Shown piece by piece: positions 58,451-64,000 of a DNA stretch of 64,000 bases (the first letter of the stretch is position 1; each line of letters begins with the position of its first letter). Source of the DNA: Berberis thunbergii (Eukaryota > Streptophyta > Magnoliopsida > Ranunculales > Berberidaceae); NCBI GenBank assembly GCA_003290165.1, contig QNQO01001819.1, positions 124,001-188,000 of the forward strand, read 5' to 3'. The notes below the pieces were generated by a model that saw only the letters and a list, made by a program, of their open reading frames with translations, did not search any database and was not told where the DNA came from. The translations under genes were made by a program, and so were the position numbers.

Positions 58451-61190
58451 CGTTGGCAGCTTGCCGAAATTTCTAACCCATGTCGAACAGGCGTAGAGAG
58501 AACATATATAATGTAAATACCACCATGAGAGAACATATATAATGTAAATACCACCAAGAAGAAAAGAATGAAAAAAAATTCTTAAGAACCATACAAAAGA
58601 TTTCACATCGGATATACAGACCCCACAATGAAAATACTCACAGAAATAAAGAGATCTGTCCCTGAAGGAATTGCATATCCATTTTTTTTTCCTTATACCC
58701 TCCTGCACAAGTGAATTAGCTTCTCAAATTCATTCAATATTGAAATTAAGGGAAAAAAAGTGGAAAACATCAGTCTAAGGTGATTAAGTAATTAGTCACA
58801 TGACATAAAATAAGCAAGGTTGGTGAAGCAAACGACCAGACGCGATCTACCATTCTCAAGGAAAATTATGATCTCGTTAGCTTTTTCACTAATGCCTTTG
58901 TTGCGGGCTTAACCGACCTAAATAAATAGGCTGATTTGACCCACTTATAATAACCACAAGTGCACGGTGTCTAATTGGTAGACAACGGCAAGTACGGGTC
59001 GATCCCACGAGGAAGGTAGATTAAATTGAATTTAATAATTTAATTAAACTAATTTGGAGGAAATGGGGTTACAGTTTTTTAAAACTAAATTAAAAATAAG
59101 AAAAATAAAATAAAAGATGGATGTTGTGGGGTTTGGACTTACCGATGAGTTAGCAAAAATATTTAAATCTAAATTACTGAAATTATAAACGAGAAGCTTT
59201 AGGGATGAGGATCCCTTGCTTACACCGAAGATGTGATCATTAAAATCCAATTCCAATCATATTAGGTTTCTGTCAAACATTAACAATTTATCTGAAACAA
59301 ATACACTCTTACCAAGCATTAAGTGTCTGTTTAAGGCACACTTAATCAAAGTCTAAGTTTAATACTTTTTAGCACATGCTTTGAATATTTTATAAAATGT
59401 TAATCTAACTACCAAACATATCAATTTTTTAATCGAACATGAAAGGTGAAAGCAATTTATCAATTTTCAGAAATAAATTGTTTATCAATTAAGCATTTAA
59501 GTCAGTAAAATAAAATAAAATGAATTATGCAACCCTTTTGGTTTGTCGCATACTCGATGTGGTGGTTCTCAGCAAATCAGCAGGTGGTCCGAACACAAAT
59601 TTTGAGAAAATGGTTGCAAATGCACTGTGGTGGTACAGAGAGTTGCTCGGGGTGCCAATAACCAATTGATTCGAAAATCAGTTGGTTCCCACCAAAAAAC
59701 TGCGCCGCTCTACACCTTCGTCTTTAGCGAGCAACGCTGCTCGCTGCGCCTCGTTTCTGCTCCTCGCGAGCATCCTCTCCTCCCAACCGGCTCTGGTACC
59801 TGAAAGAAGACAAAGAGAGGGTGAGGAAACAACAAGAAAGAGATGTGATGAGAAAAAAACAGAAAGAGATGGGGCCCTGTTTATGTTCCTGTGGCAGTGG
59901 ATGTGTGCGAGCGGATGCGCCGCTTGTAATGGTGGTTGTTGCTGAAGAAGAAGAACATGCAGATAGCGAGATGGGAGAGAGGACGAGAACGAGTGACTGA
60001 AAAAGGTGATGCTCCCTGTTTCTGCTGCGCGGCTGCTCGGTGGTGGTGCTATTCGGGTTGTTGGTGGCGAAGAGAGGGCGGTAATGGCGAAACTCAGTGG
60101 TGTGGACGGTCTGTCTTGCTCTGTCGCGAGGTGAAAATGTGGAAATTTGATGTGAAACAGGGTTGTTACGCCCCTGTTCACGGTGGTGGTGGTGCTCGGG
60201 TGATGGCGGTGGCAGCTGTGGTTGTTGGGTGGTGGCGGAAAGACAAATAGTGGTTGATGGTGGATGGAGGTGGTGATGGTGATGAGAATCACTGTGTGAG
60301 GAAGAGGGTTTGATTTTCTATAATTTTTCTTTTCCCTTCTCTTCCTCCCATTTCTCTTGTATTTATAGAGAATGATCAAAATGAATAAAGATGAGATAAA
60401 TGGATGATTCATAGAGTGAATCAAGGGATAATTGGGAGAATATTCTTTGGGTTTGCTTGGGCTTGGCATTGGGTTTATGGGTTAGGTTTTGGGTTTAAGT
60501 TATGGGCTTGGTTTTGGGTTTAAGAGTTTAGATATGTGACTCTCTACTTTGTACCACCGCTAGAATCGACCAATTGTCATTCCTTAATTGTCGCCTTAAT
60601 ACGATTTCATCGTTCACGCTCAAATTCCTACAAAGACATGAAAACGAAATAATTACTATAAAATATAATAATCGAAACACTAACATATATAAATTAAGAG
60701 ATATATTATGTAATAATTATGTAAATATCAGCCATGAGAATGTTACGCCATAGATGTTCACTGATGAGGAGGGGGTATTCTATGCCACTTGATGTTTGGA
60801 GAAATTATTAAGTATTGAAGATAATTCAACACTCCAAAAATCAAGAAGCATGAACTGCTATTGTGTATTTAAAAAAATCAATAAGATAAAAATGAATCTT
60901 TCTTTTTAATATTTTTCAAAGCAATGAGACGGGCCTATCATACCAGAAAAAAATGAGTCCGACATCTTAATGCACATTTAAACAAAAACCCTAAACTTCA
61001 TGTTTTAGCGAATTCAAAGATTGAGGAAGAATTCATTCTCGGCGTTTAAATTTTCCTCCAAGTATTCAAATTTAAATGAGTTTAACCCTAAAATTTTATA
61101 ATATATATTTTTACCTTAGAATAGGCTTACATTTTAATACTGATTTATAGCGAAAATGAGGATAGTGACAGAGGTGTTCAGTACAAAATA
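58451..61190. other. Unassigned repeat-like DNA in CYP97B intron 3
   Basis: Bounded by oppositely oriented Helitron 3' ends. Contains LTR-like phrases (GGGTCGATCCCACGAGGA at about 58,998) and a GC-richer block (59,680-60,300) with long but low-complexity open frames on both strands (His/Ser/Pro-rich or Gly/Trp-rich). None resemble a known family. Confidence 0.4.
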
Positions 61191-61242
61191 TTTGACAAAA
61201 ATAAAATTATGTGGAGTGCCAACGGCACGGGGCATACTCTAG
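61191..61242 (+). mobile_element. Helitron 3' terminus (plus strand)
   Basis: GAGTGCCAACGGCACGGGG hairpin followed by CATACTCTAG, then T. Nearly the same terminus as the minus-strand one at 58,124, but in the opposite direction. Confidence 0.6.
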
Positions 61243-62600
61243 TTAAAAACAAAACACAATCCCCAAGCAAACTTTAACTAAAATCAAAATAAAAAATTAA
61301 AGAGTGAAAATAAATAGATGATTAAGTAAAGTAAATACCTGAACTGAATAGAATGGTGGAATTGAAGATAGATCTAAGAAGCTGGGATGATAAATCAGGT
61401 GAGTAGGGTTCGCTGTGCATATCCGATTTAGTTGAGCAAGGTGGGACCGACTTGCTAGTAGATTAATCAACCAAGGGATGAAAACAACACAACGAATCGT
61501 TCCCGATCTGTACCAAGCGAAGGCGAGGCAGAGAGGAGAAGTTAAAGTGGAAGGTCTCGTAGAGAGAGCGAGATGCGTTGGTGGCGATGCAGACGATGTT
61601 GGGTTGTGTGGGTTGGACGAAGTAGGGGGCAACGATGTTTGGGATGGTTTGACACTCCTTGTCGATGAGGAAGTAGAGTGGCGTCGTGCTTGCGGAGATC
61701 TTTGACGTGGATCAGTGGGAAGAGTATGTTGCGACAAAACTTTCGAAGATGAGGACTTTGTACACCTCATTGTTCGCGGGGGTGGAGACGTTTGAGGATC
61801 TGTGAGATGAGAACATTACCTAGTGAGTGAGGAGGCAATGTGAGAAGAGGATTTGATTGGTTTTTTACTTTTTAGGGTTGAAATAGAATTATTTTACACC
61901 CAATCATATTAAGACACATGTATAGGTGTTATACAAACGAGTTGGAAGTGAACCGTTTGAATACAAATATTTGGAACCAAACTCTAACCATTCCACAATG
62001 GATCGACCGATCCGGACCATTTCTTAATTTATACAATAAAATCCGGACCGTTTGGAGCAAACCGGTTTGGATCCCCAGTTCCTCGACTTGTCCCCCCCAC
62101 AGGTTTTTGTTTGTCTTGGAGATAGATAGCCAAAGACTCAGATTAAAAGTGGAAAAAGGGTCAAGATTTATACTCACATAATGACATATGTTGTAAATAA
62201 AATTTTCCTAAAAGGGCAAAAGAAAAGTAAAATCTATTTAATTGTCCATGTGGTGGAGAGGTAAAAATTATTTATATTAGATTTTTAACTTAATTACCAC
62301 AACTTTTTATTTAATTTTCTGATTTCGATAAACTTTGGTCCCGTTGAGACACATTTTTGAAGATCTTTCAAATAAAACAAATGATCAGTACAAAACGGTT
62401 CAAATTTTAAAATGAGGTTTAAGCGACTAAAAATTTGACCGAGTTTGACTAAAATGTTTATAAAGTTTGACCGAATTTGGCATTCACTGAAACCTTTTAG
62501 TTTGCATGCTAAAATACGATTCTTCATTAAAAATATACTTAGAATTTAATATGTCCAGATGAAATCGATGCAGAGTTTTGGAGACAAACAATTATATTAA
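61243..62600. other. Unassigned segment between Helitron ends
   Basis: A minus-strand frame at 61,297-61,770 encodes a Ser/Pro/Thr-rich peptide without family resemblance. Likely body of the Helitron ending at 62,647. Confidence 0.35.
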
Positions 62601-62647
62601 AAACAAAAAGATGATATGGAGTGCCGTAAGCACGGGTAATATGCTAG
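62601..62647 (+). mobile_element. Second plus-strand Helitron 3' terminus
   Basis: GGAGTGCCGTAAGCACGGGTAATATGCTAG followed by T. Stem GTGC/GCAC. Lies about 350 bp left of the surviving C-terminal exons of CYP97B. Confidence 0.6.
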
Positions 62648-62994
62648 TAAAGAAATAATCCCGTCTAAGAAGTGAAGAAGTGGCTATTGTTAGTAATGCC
62701 TAATGAGATGAATAAGATCCCAATTATCTTATAATTAAAATTTTAGGAGATACTAATTCATGAGTCAGACTCTCGACTGTCAGTTTAGTTTTGATTTGGG
62801 AACATTTCTCTTGACTGTCAGTCTGTTAGTATTGATTCACACCAGCAAGCAACCCACGAATGTCTATGTTGGTAACCAGTTCCTAGCTATTCTTTCATAT
62901 TGGATATTCTTATTTTCATGTTTATGTGCCAGTCTAATTGATAAGAATGAGAGACTTTCTGGTTATTTGCTTTTAAGTCCATACATTTGTTCAG

Positions 62995-63439
62995 GTCTAC
63001 AACCTTCACCGGTCTCCATATTACTGGGATTGACCTGATGAGTTTGAACCAGAAAGGTTCTTAGTGAAGAAAGAATGTGAAGGTATTGAAGGATGGGCTG
63101 GTTTTGATCCAGCTCGAAGCCTTGGAGCGATGTACCACAATGAGGTAAAGAACCAATGATTATTCTTCGCAAACTTTCTTTATCAGGACTTGCAGTGTTC
63201 AATTCTGTTTTATTGTCTGTGCTTTCCAGATTATATCAGACTTTGCTTTCTTACCTTTCTGTGGTGGGCCACGTAAATGTGTTGGAGATCAGTTTGCACT
63301 CATGGAATCTACTGTGGCATTGGCAATGTTGTTGCAAAAGTTTGATGTGGAGCTGAAAGGATCTCCTGACTGGGTAGAACTTGTTACGGGGGCAACAATT
63401 CATACAAAGAATGGTATGTTGTGCAAACTCAAAAAGTGA
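62995..63439 (+). pseudogene. CYP97B: CYP97B C-terminal exons (heme-binding region)
   Basis: Exon 62,995-63,144 reads [43 protein letters not shown], with the stop where relatives have Asn. Exon 63,230-63,439 reads [44 protein letters not shown]...CKLKK and stop. The heme motif FxxGxRxCxG is kept (Cys ligand present), although the first Gly of the usual FGGGPR is Cys. The acceptor TTTGTTCAG precedes the first exon, but no upstream partner exon exists in the preceding 11.6 kb. Confidence 0.9.
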
Positions 63440-64000
63440 TCCACAACTCATTGAGTCAATAAGGAAAAATGAAATCATGTTGTTGATTGGACATGTTATG
63501 ACTCGTACAACAAAACTGGTTCCTAATTGAGAAAACAGTGGGTTATATCAAAGCGAGATGAAAGGAATACTTTTTAGGTTGCACAAATTGTTATTTTTTC
63601 TTTGGAAAGCAAGGATTCAAGGACCCCCATACCATTAGTTATGTAAAATGTAATATCCCAGTTCAACCTATTCCTATTCAGTTCAAACATCTGTACTACA
63701 CTTGATCTATTGTCAGACTATGTAACATTTAGATTAGGAGCTCGGGTACTCTTTAAGCCCTTTTCCTTGACTTATCACATGCAACATGCCAGGACCATCT
63801 GAAGGTGATTGTCTCATTATGAGAACCCTGTAATTTCCCTTGCTCACCCATGTAAGCCTTGAACGACTTCCAATCTTGCAAGAGAGCCATCAGATCAGCC
63901 ACCTTGGCATTTGTACTAGGACAACAATTCGCATGAACTGTGGTTACTGCTGCAAAATCTCTCTTATCTTGGCAAAATCAACTCATATAACTTTTATCCC
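63440..64000. other. 3' flank of CYP97B
   Basis: Presumed 3' UTR near the stop codon. No other gene recognised before the window end. Confidence 0.4.

Larger units (their letters stand above)
45343..63439 (+). pseudogene. CYP97B: CYP97B (plastid cytochrome P450) with lost central exons and internal stop
   Basis: Exon 1 is 45,343-45,476 (transit peptide MTALTVAPVG...), exon 2 50,912-51,092 ([31 protein letters not shown]...), exon 3 51,309-51,416 ([36 protein letters not shown]). The next homologous exons are 62,995-63,144 and 63,230-63,439. CYP97B relatives have about 300 residues between these blocks, including the oxygen-binding AGHETT helix and ExxR; I found none of them in 51,417-62,994. 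The penultimate exon has an in-frame TGA at 63,031-63,033 (WD*PDEF). Splice sites of the five exons are canonical. CYP97 enzymes hydroxylate carotenoid beta-rings; this copy cannot. Intron 1 holds Pack-MULE 2, and Pack-MULE 1 lies just upstream. Confidence 0.85.

Noticed and set aside
59678..60469. 263-codon minus-strand open frame
   Set aside because: Low-complexity Ser/Pro/His/Thr composition, no domain, overlapping long frames on the other strand, inside repeat-like DNA.
61297..61770. 157-codon minus-strand open frame
   Set aside because: Ser/Pro/Thr-rich, no family resemblance, in probable Helitron body.
1..64000. CRISPR arrays, bacterial operons or organellar insertions
   Set aside because: None seen; introns, transposons and gene families are all plant nuclear.

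Overview
This window reads as nuclear DNA of a woody or repeat-rich eudicot. Genes are sparse and split by GT-AG introns. The intergenic DNA is AT-rich and packed with plant transposon families (LINE, copia, gypsy, SINE, hAT, CACTA, Tourist-like, Mutator/Pack-MULE, Helitron). The recognisable proteins (germin-like, CBL1-type, BOLA2, a START-domain plastid protein, fibrillin 5, CYP97B) are standard angiosperm families. I cannot name the species.

Layout. 1-9.8 kb: repeat mosaic. It holds a LINE poly(A) end, a second copy of the germin-gene upstream region fused to a copy of another gene's intron, a LINE 3' piece, an intact hAT MITE and LTR-like remnants. 9.87-10.67 kb (-): an intact germin-like protein gene with TATA box. 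12.2-13.7 kb: a complete non-autonomous CACTA element. 13.8-15.2 kb: copia remnant plus 3' LTR. 16.3-18.3 kb (-): plastid START/polyketide-cyclase-like gene. 18.8-20.7 kb: tandemly duplicated RNase H-like LINE fragment. 21.0-21.2 kb: U2 snRNA retropseudogene. 22.05-22.23 kb: near-perfect hairpin close to the CBL TATA box. 23.2-28.2 kb (+): intact eight-exon CBL1-type calcium sensor. 28-33 kb: MITEs and a SINE. 33.3-34.2 kb (+): broken fibrillin 5. 35.2-41.6 kb (-): BOLA2, with a 6-kb intron full of retroelement debris. 43.5-45.3 kb and 46.9-50.5 kb: two Pack-MULEs of one family. 45.3-63.4 kb (+): CYP97B, carrying one Pack-MULE in intron 1 and the other abutting its 5' UTR, lacking its central exons and carrying an in-frame stop. 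51-63 kb: nested LINE, hAT, SINE and Helitron remnants.

The most notable content is the Pack-MULE pair. The larger one (3,665 bp, 9-bp target duplication) has ~880-bp terminal inverted repeats that carry a captured DREB2-type AP2 fragment in both arms, and a captured NPG1 (TPR, calmodulin-binding pollen protein) fragment in the centre. The smaller one has ~440-bp arms around a group IIb WRKY fragment. Both arms contain regularly placed 21-bp palindromes. Long inverted repeats carrying pieces of transcription-factor genes could fold into hairpin RNA and yield small RNAs against the parent genes; this is inference. Two genes of plastid isoprenoid metabolism (FBN5, CYP97B) are decayed in this same interval.

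All gene calls rest on conceptual translation and remembered family sequences; no search was run.
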